Source: Cycas panzhihuaensis
Lineage: Eukaryota > Cycadophyta
Assembly (NCBI GenBank): GCA_023213395.1
Contig: CM041465.1
Location: forward strand, 229,159,741 to 229,223,740
Reading direction: 5' to 3'
DNA: 64,000 bases
A model generated the notes under the pieces. That model was not told where the DNA came from, did not search any database, and saw nothing but the letters and a program-made list of their open reading frames with translations. Positions 49,801 through 59,100 of the stretch are shown here, one piece after another. Within the stretch, counting starts at the first letter, position 1. Each line of letters begins with the position of its first letter. The position numbers and the translations under genes are program-made.

Positions 49801-50327
49801 TACAAGTTGGTAAGCTTGTTGCATAAGATTTCTAGCAGGAAGAAGGATTAAGGTATGAGGAGATAATTTATACTAGTCTTTGTGTTTATGGTCCATTTGA
49901 TCTACTTTAGCAACTTTAGATAGTTGGGTATCATATTAAATGAATAAGATATTAGCATTCCTTAACAAAGACCTAAAGAGGCAATTCACATGGCTTAAGT
50001 AGCTCAACCTCTTAGTTTAGTCAAAGGAATATGGATGAGTTTTATGGACAAAGTATCAAGTGTAGAGAGAGTTGTATGGTTATAGGTCTATTAGAGCATT
50101 TCTTAAAAATTAAGGATATACAAGGTATAACACCATTACATCTGAGTGAAGATCAAATCAGGGAAGATGTAGGTTGAAGATTGTCCAAGTGGAGATTGAT
50201 TTATGGACATATTCACCAAGCTCAAACTAAAGATTGCTACATCAACATTCATATATATTGGGTTGGGTAAGGTTATCTTTGAGAGGGGATCTATTCCCAA
50301 TGATAAACCTTATTACCCCACATTTAT
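46835..50327 (+). other. LARD1 interior, no recognised gene
   Basis: A partly open plus-strand stretch from about 46883 to 47250 has long parts without stops, for example SLFDDAIEFVYPRDDY, which I cannot assign; it might be the remnant of a gag. 47490-47601 holds a 56-bp tandem repeat. The segment 48260-48740 is GC-richer and in parts promoter-like (atgtgttatataagagggg at 48600). 48900-50300 has scattered short open frames (49434-49631) without motifs. Confidence 0.6.
47490..47601. repeat. 56-bp tandem duplication in LARD1
   Basis: tgtatttatgtaacgataat (47490) and tgtatttgcataatgataat (47546) start two 56-bp units that both continue tactacatt...gtataatct and end in ccctc. Confidence 0.85.
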
Positions 50328-50339
50328 ATTAAGAGGGGA
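50328..50339 (+). promoter_or_regulatory. LARD1 polypurine tract
   Basis: attaagagggga immediately before the 3' LTR (TGTTGGAATAC). Confidence 0.85.
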
Positions 50340-50658
50340 TGTTGGAATACATATACATACTGACTAATGTAAATAGGACCTATTTATGTGCCTAATTATG
50401 TGGAGAATATTCATGAGAGTGGTGAGTCTATGGATGTAATTATGTTGATATTTTGGCACTTTAGATCTAGGAATATAGATCAAAGTCCAACCTTATACAA
50501 CATTATTTTGTTAATATATGATTATTATTATTTATGGGTTTTCACCTGTAAGGGTTTCCCATGGCAATCTGGTGTCCCGTGCATCCTATTTCTGCCTGAT
50601 ATCTACCTGCTATAAAAGATTTTGTTGACCTTATTTGCTTCAATTATGTTTTTAAATA
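50340..50658 (+). repeat. LARD1 3' LTR
   Basis: Starts tgttggaatacatatac and ends tttttaaata (CA changed to TA). It matches 46505-46822. Confidence 0.92.
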
Positions 50659-50663
50659 TTTTT

Positions 50664-51769
50664 ATTTCAAATACTTAAATTTAAGGGTATCACATTGGTT
50701 GATGTCATTAGGTGAAGCTCATAGTGTGTATATGAAAGATCATTGATATATATAGGAAATATCTAGGTAAGTTGCTCAATCTTTGAGGTATTATTTGATA
50801 TAGATGGGTGCCCATACTTGATTGGATGAAGAGACTTAATTGTATTATGTAAACAACCTTCATAGAGTATCCTTAGGCAACTTATGTTACACTAATAGGA
50901 GGCATTTACTGACAAAGGGTATTTATCTAACACTTGGTAAGGAGAGCATAAATAACATGAAGGGAATAATGAGTATAATAAATATAGGGGTTTTTTGGTG
51001 AGAAACTTATAATTAAATTTTAAAATATGAATTATGCAGGCCTATAACTTAAAAGTTATCCAAAATACAGATGGCATATATTATACATAAATGCATATTT
51101 GATTTGGGTTGATATCATGCCATATTTTTCTTATTAGATCATAATTTGAATTGTGAAAAAGACAAATGATCATCTACCTCAAATACAAATATTTCTAGTC
51201 TAGAGGATATTACATCATTCTCATGTTAGGGATTTTAATTTTAAATATAAAGATCATTGTAAAATTCTAGGGAATTCATTATTGCATATGTTATCGTCAC
51301 CTCTCATAAGATTGTTAATGTAGAGCTCGCTAATGTGGTTTGAGTGTTAACATGCTTGCTCATATTTATGTATGGAAAATCCTAATGGGATCAATTATTG
51401 CTAATGGTGTTGAATATTTTAGTTTACTATTGTAAGTAGAATTACCCCTACCCCTTCTTGTTTAGTCCAAGGTCATATAATGCCTACACATGACCAAGAT
51501 CCTAAGCCCAAAGGGGTTGAGATCTATTTCTTCATTAAGAGACTTGTTTTTTTATGACCTAAAAGTGTATTTTTATCCATAAAGTTTTCTAAAAATATCA
51601 AATTTGATTATGTGTGAATCATTAGTATCTCAGTTCAAAGATCTTCAAAATTATCTAGCACATGACAGTATTGACAAAGATTTATAATATAAATTTCTAT
51701 TCAAAATTACATAAAAGAATTTAAGAGATTAATAGTCAATGTAATCTTAACCATTTAAGATACAAAACA
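50664..51769 (+). other. Gyp3 leader, distal part
   Basis: Once LARD1 is removed this continues the leader from 46355-46499, giving about 1.25 kb between primer site and gag, close to the Gyp1 leader length. There is no coding content. Confidence 0.45.
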
Positions 51770-52200
51770 ATTAAAACATGGAAATTTACTTAGAATATTT
51801 TGATCCAAATGAAGGGATAGATGTGAAAGAATGGATGATAATAATGGACACCTAATTTAAAATTTATTATATAGCAAAAAAAGACAAGATCATCTTCTTA
51901 TCTCATTACTTAAGTGGTTGAGTAGTTGATTAGTTCTATTGGTGGTGCAAGGATAACAAGTACATGACCCATTTTAATAGGTCATTCTTTAAATGCATGA
52001 TACATGATTAATTTAAAGATATTCAAAATTAGACCTCCTATATTGATTATAAGAATAAATAGAAGCTCAACAAAAACACTAGAATAAAAAATAAAATTAT
52101 AGGAGTCCCTCTTAAAAGTGTAAGAATAATTAGAGAAACAAGTAAAGGACTAGAAAAATAGGATGGGAGAAATCCTTATAAAACTAAAGGAAATGCATCA
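51770..52200 (+). pseudogene. Gyp3 gag remnant
   Basis: From about 51778 the plus strand reads YLEYFDPNEGIDVKEWM, then FKIYYIAKKDKIIFLSHYLSG, a stop, then FYWWCKDNKYM and FKCMIHD. This is the pattern of plant gypsy gag (FxGxxDVxEWL...A...LxGxAxxWW). Stops stand mostly at expected glutamines. The rest of the element is cut off by the Cop4 LTR near 52270. Confidence 0.7.
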
Positions 52201-52269
52201 AAAAGAGAATTTAAAAAAAGAAATTTAAGAAATAAGGTTATTAAGGATCAAATCAAAACCAAACAATTA

Positions 52270-52511
52270 TATGACACAAGTTTTAGGTAGAATTAGTCTA
52301 TCTTGAAAAATTAATTTTTATTCATTAAGAATGACTCTCCTAATACATTTAAAATGTAACCCTATACTCCTATAAATATAAGCATGATTAATAATGGTCT
52401 AAATAAGAACTTATAACTACCTTAACACATGTCATAAGTCTATTTACGACTTTCATAACCCCTATGACTTGCCAACTTAATTTTATCCAATATGAATATT
52501 AATTTCTAACA
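52270..52511 (-). repeat. Cop4 3' LTR
   Basis: Its right end is fixed by the polypurine tract. A TATA-like element on the element strand lies at about 52370-52380 (plus cctataaatataag). The left edge is approximate. Confidence 0.55.
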
Positions 52512-52524
52512 CTCCCCTTTAATG

Positions 52525-53320
52525 TTTATATCATTGGTTTTAATATTGATATAAGTTTTAAATTTGTAAAACTTATCTCTAGCTACTAATTTGGTAAATA
52601 TATCTACTAACTACTCTTTTGTTGGTTTGCATATAAGTTTGACCTCTCCATTTTGGATCTACTCCCAAATGAAATGATAATACATCTCAATGTGTTTGGT
52701 ATAAGTATAGAACACTAGATTTATGGAAATTTTTAAAGTGCTTTATTATCACAATATAGTGTAGTTATCTTATCTTGATGAAGTCCCAAATCATCAAGTA
52801 TATATCTTAACCAAATTGCTTCATAAATTATTGTGACAGTAGTTTTATACTCTACTCTAGTAGACAGAAATATAATATTAAGCTACTTCTTACTGCTCTA
52901 AGTGATAACAATAGAACCCAAACTAAAGTAATATCTTAAAATGAACCATTCGTTATTTATGTGTCTAGCCCAATCAAAATTTGAATATCACTCTAGCTAA
53001 AAATTTTCATTCTAGCTAAACTCCAATATAAAGTGTAATATCCTCACTAAATATTTCAAGATCCTATTTATATCTTTCCAATGGATTTACTCAAGTTCTA
53101 CCATGAACCTCGACATCAAACTAGCTATAAAGAATATGTCATCCAAGTTATAGTTAAATAGATCAAGCTAATAATTAGTTACTTGAACATCATGCTATCA
53201 AATTGGTCATCACCATTTAAAGCTATTAACTTCAAACTCATTTCTATAAGGGTTGGTGTAGGTTTACATTTCTCCATTATGAATTTCTTCAGAATTTCCC
53301 ATGCATATTTAACCTATGAA
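52525..53320 (-). pseudogene. Cop4 RNase H and RT end
   Basis: At about 52840-52990 the minus strand reads FDWARHINNEWFILRYYFSL, then GSIVIT and a VEYKTTV segment, RNase H blocks with stops at Trp/Gln codons. RT C-terminal residues follow to the Cop5 insertion at 53321. Confidence 0.75.
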
Positions 53321-53671
53321 TGTTGGGATAACCCCTAATGTGTGCATGGAGATATGCACTTAAGACCCTTTAAAGCCACCTTTGGGGCTCCCTAGGGCAC
53401 CTAGAGCTACATATCAACCACCATTAGCCAATATATGCTGACACATTATCATTAAGGTACATTCTTCTTTTATTAAGTTTATTTTTTTAATATTAATTTG
53501 AAATATGTGTAGGTCGAGTTGAGGTGCTTGTCGCCTCCTCAAACTATCTATAAATGAAGTGGGAATACCTCCTTGGTATTTTTTAACATTGGCCACGATT
53601 CATCAAATATTGTTAACTTTAACAAACATGTACTTGCCATTGTAAAGTCCCACTCTGTACCTTGTCCTTCA
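53321..53671 (+). repeat. Cop5 5' LTR
   Basis: Starts tgttgggataacccc and ends gtccttca. A TATA-like ctataaatgaagtggg is at 53549. The partner carries the same word as ctataaatgggatggg. Confidence 0.93.
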
Positions 53672-53679
53672 TAGGTGGA

Positions 53680-54470
53680 AAACTCTTGAAGAAACTTGAA
53701 CTAGTTACAAACTAAGTATACATCATCTTAGAGTCTTTGGATACCTCACCTATGCTCACATTCTTGATCAACGAAGTTTTAAGTTGGACAATCATAGCAT
53801 CAAATATATATTCCTTAATTATAGTAAAATATCCAAATCATACAAAGTATATGACCCCAAATCAAAAAAGGCCATGTTAAGCAGAGATGTTAAATTCCAA
53901 GAGGATACCTATTATCAAGGCACTCAAGAAAAGAAGAAGGAAGTTGCAATAAAGTTTGATACATCATCCAAATCTAAATATGTGCCTCCTATGTTTGATT
54001 GTAGAAGAGTCATCAATGAACCTAATGGGGAGGGAACTTCCTCTCTACTTCCACCAAAAAATCTATCAAAATGGGTTCATCAGAATCATGACTTAGGTAA
54101 CATCTTGGATAATAATCATAGACCCACATGCTCATAGAGGGTTAATTTTGCCCTCATGAGCAAAGTATTGGAGACTCATGAGCCTCAAACCTTTGATGAA
54201 GCCAACCAACATGAATGTTAGAAAAAAGAAATAAATAATATATATAACTCTATTATTAAAGATGACACTTGGGAGCTAGTCGATTTACCTCTAAAGAAAA
54301 AGGCTATTGGTATCAAATGGATCTACGAGACCAAGTTTCGATCAGATGGCTCCATTGACAAATACAAGGATAGATTGATTACTAAGGGATATACTAAAAA
54401 AGAAGGCATTAACTATACTAAAACCTTTTCCCCTGTTGCTTAGATGGAATTAGTAGAATGATGATGAGCT
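53680..54470 (+). pseudogene. Cop5 integrase C-terminus and RT start
   Basis: After the LTR the frame reads HHLRVFGYLTYAHILDQRSF and, in the open frame 53784-54137, KSYKVYDPKSKKAMLSRDVK: integrase C-terminus. RT begins at about 54160 with [20 protein letters not shown] and [15 protein letters not shown]. It is missing all the upstream domains. Confidence 0.85.
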
Positions 54471-55700
54471 TAGCAGCCCAAATGGGTTGGAAAGTTTACC
54501 AAATGGATGTTAAAAGTGCCTTCCTCAATGGCTATATCAAAGAGGATATTGTGTCACTCAACCCATTGGTTTTGAAGTCATGGGTGCATAAAACAAAGTG
54601 TATAAACTGAAAAAGACACTCTATGGTTTAAAATAAGCATTCAGGGCTTGGTATTCCCACATAGATAAATACTTCAAAGATCAAGGGTTTAAAAGATCTC
54701 AAGCAAATCCTCATATGTATATTCAACTCAAGGGAGATTCAATCTTAATTATAGGGATTTATGTGGATGACCTTATGTATACTAGAAATGACTCCCACCT
54801 ATTGCATCAATTCAGAGATACTATATGTAAAAAATTTGAGATGATAGATTTGAGACTAATGCATTACTTCCTAAGCTTGGAAGTATGGAAAGATAAGGAC
54901 ATTTTCATATCCTAATAGAAATATACTTTGGATTTATTACAAACGTTTAGGATGATAGATTTTAAACCATTAACAACTCCAGATAAAACTAGAATCAAGC
55001 TTTCTAAGTCATATGACTCTACATCAGTCATTCTAACACTTTACAGATAACTTATTGGAAGCTTGATATATTTGATGTCCACTCAACCAGATATAACACG
55101 CTCAGTTAGTGTTGTGTCTAGGTTTATGCAAGATCTAAAAACCACCCATTAGCAAGTAGCCAAGAGAATTCTTTGATATCTTAAAGGAACTCTGGATTAT
55201 GGGCTATACTACAAAGCTTCTCTAAAATTTTAGTTGACTAGCTATACAAACTCAGATTAGGTAGGATATATTGATGATAGGAAATCAACAATAGGCTATA
55301 TATTTAGTATGGGATCAGTAGCCATAACATGGAGCACAAAGAAATAGAATACAATTTCCTTATCTATAGTGGAGGTAGAGTACAAAGTAGTAGTAGTAGG
55401 TGCATGTGAATTAGTTTGGTTGAGAAGACTACTATAAGATTTCCAGCTAAAATAGAAAGGTCCCACTAGAATTTGGTGCGACAATTATAGTATTATTCAA
55501 ATGGAAAAGAATCTAGTTTTCCTTGGCAAAACAAAATACATTAAGACTTAACATCACTTCATTCGAGAACTAGTGCAAGCAGAAGAAATTGAACTGGCCT
55601 ATTATAACACTGAAGACCAAATAATATATACATTTATAAAGGCATTAGGCAAAGTTAAATTCTAAAAATTCAGAGAAAGCTTAGGAGTTATTCACATTGG
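54471..55700 (+). pseudogene. Cop5 RT core and RNase H
   Basis: Early RT: GWKVYQMDVKSAFLNGYIKE (54485-54545), the first catalytic aspartate. The open frame at 54715-54915 contains IGIYVDDLMYTRNDS, the second box, with both aspartates. RNase H runs from about 55200 to 55680: VGYIDDRKSTIGYIFSMGSV, then VVVVGACELVWLRRL, then CDNYSII and HHFIRELVQAEEIELAYY, with stops where Trp and Gln are expected. Confidence 0.88.
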
Positions 55701-55716
55701 GCATTATGGGGAGGAA
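55701..55716 (+). promoter_or_regulatory. Cop5 polypurine tract
   Basis: gcattatggggaggaa directly before the 3' LTR. Sequence before it still reads as the end of pol. Confidence 0.75.
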
Positions 55717-56056
55717 TATTACGATAACCCCCAATGCGCGCATGGAGATGTACACCTGGGGCCCCTCAAAGCCACCTTTAGGCTCCTTAGGGCACTTAGA
55801 GCTGCATATCAACCACCATATGATGACACATTATCATTAAGGTATGTGCTTCTTTTATGAAGTTTATTTTTTTAATATTAATTTAAAATGTATGCAGGTC
55901 AGGTTGAGGTACTTGTTGCCTCCCCAAGCTATCTATAAATGGGATGGGAATACCTCCATGGTATTTTTTAATACTGCCCATGATTCATTAGATATTATTA
56001 ACTTTAGCAAATATGTACTCACCATTGTGAAGTCCTGCTCTGTACCTCATCCTTTA
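55717..56056 (+). repeat. Cop5 3' LTR
   Basis: Starts tattacgataacccc and ends catccttta, with TG and CA both changed to TA. It matches 53321-53671 apart from small indels. Confidence 0.93.
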
Positions 56057-56061
56057 ATGAA

Positions 56062-57059
56062 TTTTCTTTTTCCCCAAGTTTTACCATACTTCCACTCCTA
56101 AAGAGTAATGGATCAATCCAAGATTTATCATCATAAATGTCTTCTTGAGATTATTCTTTAGGTCATTAACCTTTAAGGCAACATTTCCTACGATCATAAG
56201 ATCACCTATATACAACACTACAAAAATGACAGAATTTCTTTCAACCTTGACATAAAGGTTTGGATCAGCTAGCAGCTACTCAAACCTATTATCCAAAAAA
56301 TATTGAATAATCTTAGAGTACCCAGATCTTGGAGCCTACTTTAGTCCATATGGAGCCTTTTTCAAGTGACATACTAGATGTTTTTTTCCTTTAGTAATGT
56401 ATCCAAGTAATTACTCCATATAGACTTCTTCCATAAGATCTGTGTTAAGGAAGGCACTTTTAACATCATGATGGTATAACTACTATTTGAACTAAGAATA
56501 TATCACCATGATCAATCTAATATTTACCATGTTAACTACTAGATCAAATGTCTCTAAGTGATTGATCCCTTTTGTCTATTGGAACCCTTTAACTACTAAT
56601 CTAGCCTTATATTTGTCAATAGAGCTATCATATATGAATTTGGTCTCATAGACCTATATACATCCTATCACCTATTTTCTTATTAGAAAATCAACCAAGT
56701 CCTAAGTATTATTCTACTCAATATCTTAGATTTTAGAATCCATTATTGATCTCTACTTCTATTCCTAATTGTCTTCCTTAAAACTTGAAGGCTTTTTAAC
56801 ATTTAGCACATCTTTTATCAAAGCAAATTTTACCATATCAGGTCTCATCCTTGATATTTATTTTCCTTTTTCCTTAGGTAACTAAACTTCTATAATGGCT
56901 TTTAGATCTCATTTATGAAGTTTCTTGGTAAGTGAAGTGACCTTAGGTTGAATTTCTAGTTGTGTCTCCTAAGCATCTTTATATTCTTTCTCCCTACCAA
57001 TCTCTTTTTCTTTCACAATTAAATTTTGCTAAATACATATGCAGTTAATACTCTTTAGT
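56062..57059 (-). pseudogene. Cop4 reverse transcriptase (right part) and linker
   Basis: The minus strand continues RT after the Cop5 duplication. At about 56195-56225 the catalytic box VVLYIGDL-like can be read, with GGT for the first aspartate codon GAT. The N-terminal RT is at 56480-56780 and the linker at 56780-57059. Confidence 0.65.
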
Positions 57060-57570
57060 TTATAGATTTATGTAAGAGCCTATAAATATTACCTTCCTTT
57101 ACACCTTCAAAACCATTTTTCCTTCACAATCATTAGTAGTGGCCTTCCTATCCTTGAAGAGAACACTCATGTTATTGTGTTTAATTTAACTAACTAAAAT
57201 TAGATTCCTCTTTAATCATAGTACATGCATCACATCATCGATGTGGTAATCTTCTCCATATGGTACTATGAATGGAACCTCCCCCATGCCCTTAGCATCT
57301 AAGACTTTATTGTCTCCCATAATTATAGTATGCCCAATCACTTCTTACATGTGTCTAAACTAGTTGAATTTGGCAGTTATACCTAGAAGCTCTTGAGTCG
57401 ATGCAATAAATATCACTCGATTTTAACCCTATTTAAGAGATTATTATGTTTTACTAACTAGCTATATTTTATTGACTTCTCTTGTATTATTGTTGACCAT
57501 CTTACAACAACCTATAATTCCTTTTAAAATGAGCCAATTTATTATAGTGAAAGTAGGTCTTCTAGAACAA
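57060..57570 (-). pseudogene. Cop4 protease and gag end
   Basis: The minus strand gives IIMGDNKVLDAKGMGEVPFI, then YHIDDVMHVL and MSVLFKDRKAT, the region after the protease active site. Towards 57540 HYNKLAHFKRNYR is a CCHC knuckle with cysteines changed to tyrosine. Integrase, which should lie between this and RT, is absent. Confidence 0.65.
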
Positions 57571-58089
57571 CTTATTTGTGTGTGAATAAAATAGTTTTCC
57601 ACCCATGGTTAATGTAAAATAATATAATAAATTACATGAAAATATATAAATTAGTAGTGTTAAATAGCCCTAACATAGCATCCACATACATAATTTTATT
57701 AAAATTTTTAACTATAGAGTTCTCAGTTGATATGTGGAGCACTAAAAAGGTATAAAAATCATTAAGCACCATGTAAGGAGCTAGAAATAGAAAGATCATG
57801 AAAACTTACTACGCCAAAGTGTTTTTTAGATTATTCATATGACTAGGGGCTCACACAATAAAGGGCTAAGAGGATGAATTTCAAATAATAATTAAAACTA
57901 GCTGAATGTATCTAAGCATTATAGAGGTCAAAATTAATCTTTAACCTAAGTGTCTAGGACAAATATTCCTAAAACAATTATGCTTACATTACATGGAATT
58001 AATAAATTTTGGCTAATTACATTGATTGAATTCATCTCCTCTTAGGAATTGATTGAATTGGTCTCCTTTGATCATCATTTCTCTAGGAT
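57571..58089. other. Unassigned DNA between Cop4 and Cop6
   Basis: It may include the remaining gag of Cop4 but I can read no motif. A near-repeat gaattgattgaattggtctcct/gattgaattcatctcct is found at 58024-58070. Confidence 0.4.
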
Positions 58090-58117
58090 TATGTAAGACT
58101 CTATATTTAGATTTCAT

Positions 58118-58810
58118 ATGATTGATCTAGAGGTGCATAAGCAACTCTCTTATGTTCCATCAAATTGCTTTATATCTTTGTTAGAGTGGTATCTTATCGA
58201 TTTAAGCCAACTAATATCGGTAGGTTTGATATTAAGATATATGAATGAACCCAAGGTAAAACATTGGAAAGATGAAAAGAAGATACTAAGATATTTGAAA
58301 GGAACAATAGAATTAAGATTGACATTTCCAAAAGAAGAGTCTCTTAAATTAACTGGATTATGTGATTCATACTAGGTAGGAGACAAAGAACAAAGGAAAT
58401 TAACCAGTGTTTATTATTTCCTTTTAGGGTCCTCACCCATCTCCTGGAGCAACAAAAAAAAAAAAGTAGATTTATCATCTATAGAGTCAGAGTATAAATC
58501 ATCAGTTAGTACAACTATTAAAGCAATATGGGTAAGACAACTTCTAAATGACCTAGAAGTATTTCAAAAAGGAGAAATAATACTCTACTTTGATAATCAA
58601 AATGCTATCAAGCTTACTAAGAATCTAGTACTTTATACAAGAGCTAAGCACATTGAAGTACACCATCATTTTATTCTAGAGAATTTTCAAAACAAGGAGA
58701 TAGACCTTGTCTACCACTCAACAGGTGATCAAGTTGTTGATATATTGACAAAGCCACTAGGAAAGGATAGATTCCAAATCCTTAGAGACAAAATAGGGTT
58801 AAAAGGATAA
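58118..58810 (+). pseudogene. Cop6 RNase H (nearly intact)
   Basis: The frame shows KHWKDEKKILRYLKGTIELR, then LTGLCDSY, one stop at the D-W-A position, then KLTSVYYFLLGSSPISWSNK and SSIESEYKSSVSTTIKAIWV. It continues with YFDNQNAIKLTKNLV, RAKHIEVHHHFILENFQNKE and DQVVDILTKPLGKDRFQILR, to the stop at 58808-58810. Among the RNase H copies here this is the least decayed, with a single stop in the main part. Confidence 0.88.
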
Positions 58811-58825
58811 AACATTAAGAGAGTG

Positions 58826-59100
58826 TGTTATAATGTAATGTTTTATCTAAGATCTTAAATAAATATCTATATTTGTATCTTTGTGTAACTAAAGGGCACA
58901 TGTTAGTTTATCATGTTTCAGTTACAAGTTAGTTCAAGGGGAGTTACAAGCCCTAAATGTATTTAATCACTAGTACTCCTAATAATATTCATCCAAGTAT
59001 TATTCATCTATCATTTTAGTGTTAATCTAATGGGTTTATGGGATGAAACATGAAAAAGAAATCAGACCATGAGATATACCTACTTGTGGGTAAGTTAGTG
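58826..59100 (+). repeat. Cop6 3' LTR (start defined)
   Basis: Begins tgttataatgtaatgtttta; CopA begins with the same pattern on the minus strand. The right end is approximate. Confidence 0.55.

Larger units (their letters stand above)
46505..50658 (+). mobile_element. LARD1: 4.15-kb LTR element without pol
   Basis: LTRs 46505-46822 (318 bp) and 50340-50658 (319 bp) match over their whole length. They are flanked by ttttc and ttttt (one transition). A tRNA-Met type primer site follows the left LTR, and a polypurine tract precedes the right one. The 3.5-kb interior shows no gag, protease, integrase, RT or RNase H that I can read in either strand. Size and content fit a non-autonomous LARD-type element. 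It is inserted in the leader of Gyp3. Confidence 0.85.
53321..56056 (+). mobile_element. Cop5: internally deleted Ty1/copia element
   Basis: LTRs 53321-53671 (351 bp) and 55717-56056 (340 bp), flanked by an exact ATGAA duplication (53316-53320 and 56057-56061). The interior is only 2045 bp and starts, within about 10 bases of the LTR, in the C-terminal part of integrase. Primer site, gag, protease and the integrase core are gone. RT and RNase H follow with stops. It is inserted in the RT of Cop4. Confidence 0.95.
52270..57570 (-). mobile_element. Cop4: Ty1/copia element split by Cop5, integrase deleted
   Basis: The 3' LTR ends at 52511 (atttctaaca) with polypurine tract ctcccctttaatg (52512-52524). 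Minus-strand RNase H and RT follow, are interrupted by Cop5, and resume at 56062 (RT), then protease and a gag end. Only about 150 bases separate RT from the protease region, so integrase has been deleted. The 5' LTR and primer site were not found before Cop6 starts. Confidence 0.75.
58090..59100 (+). mobile_element. Cop6: 3' end of a plus-strand Ty1/copia element
   Basis: A 5'-truncated copy consisting of the RT end, RNase H, polypurine tract (aaaacattaagagag, 58809-58823) and an LTR starting TGTTATAATG at 58826. The tract and the LTR start match those of CopA in the opposite orientation. The LTR end is not identified. There is no sign of the other genes upstream. Confidence 0.75.
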
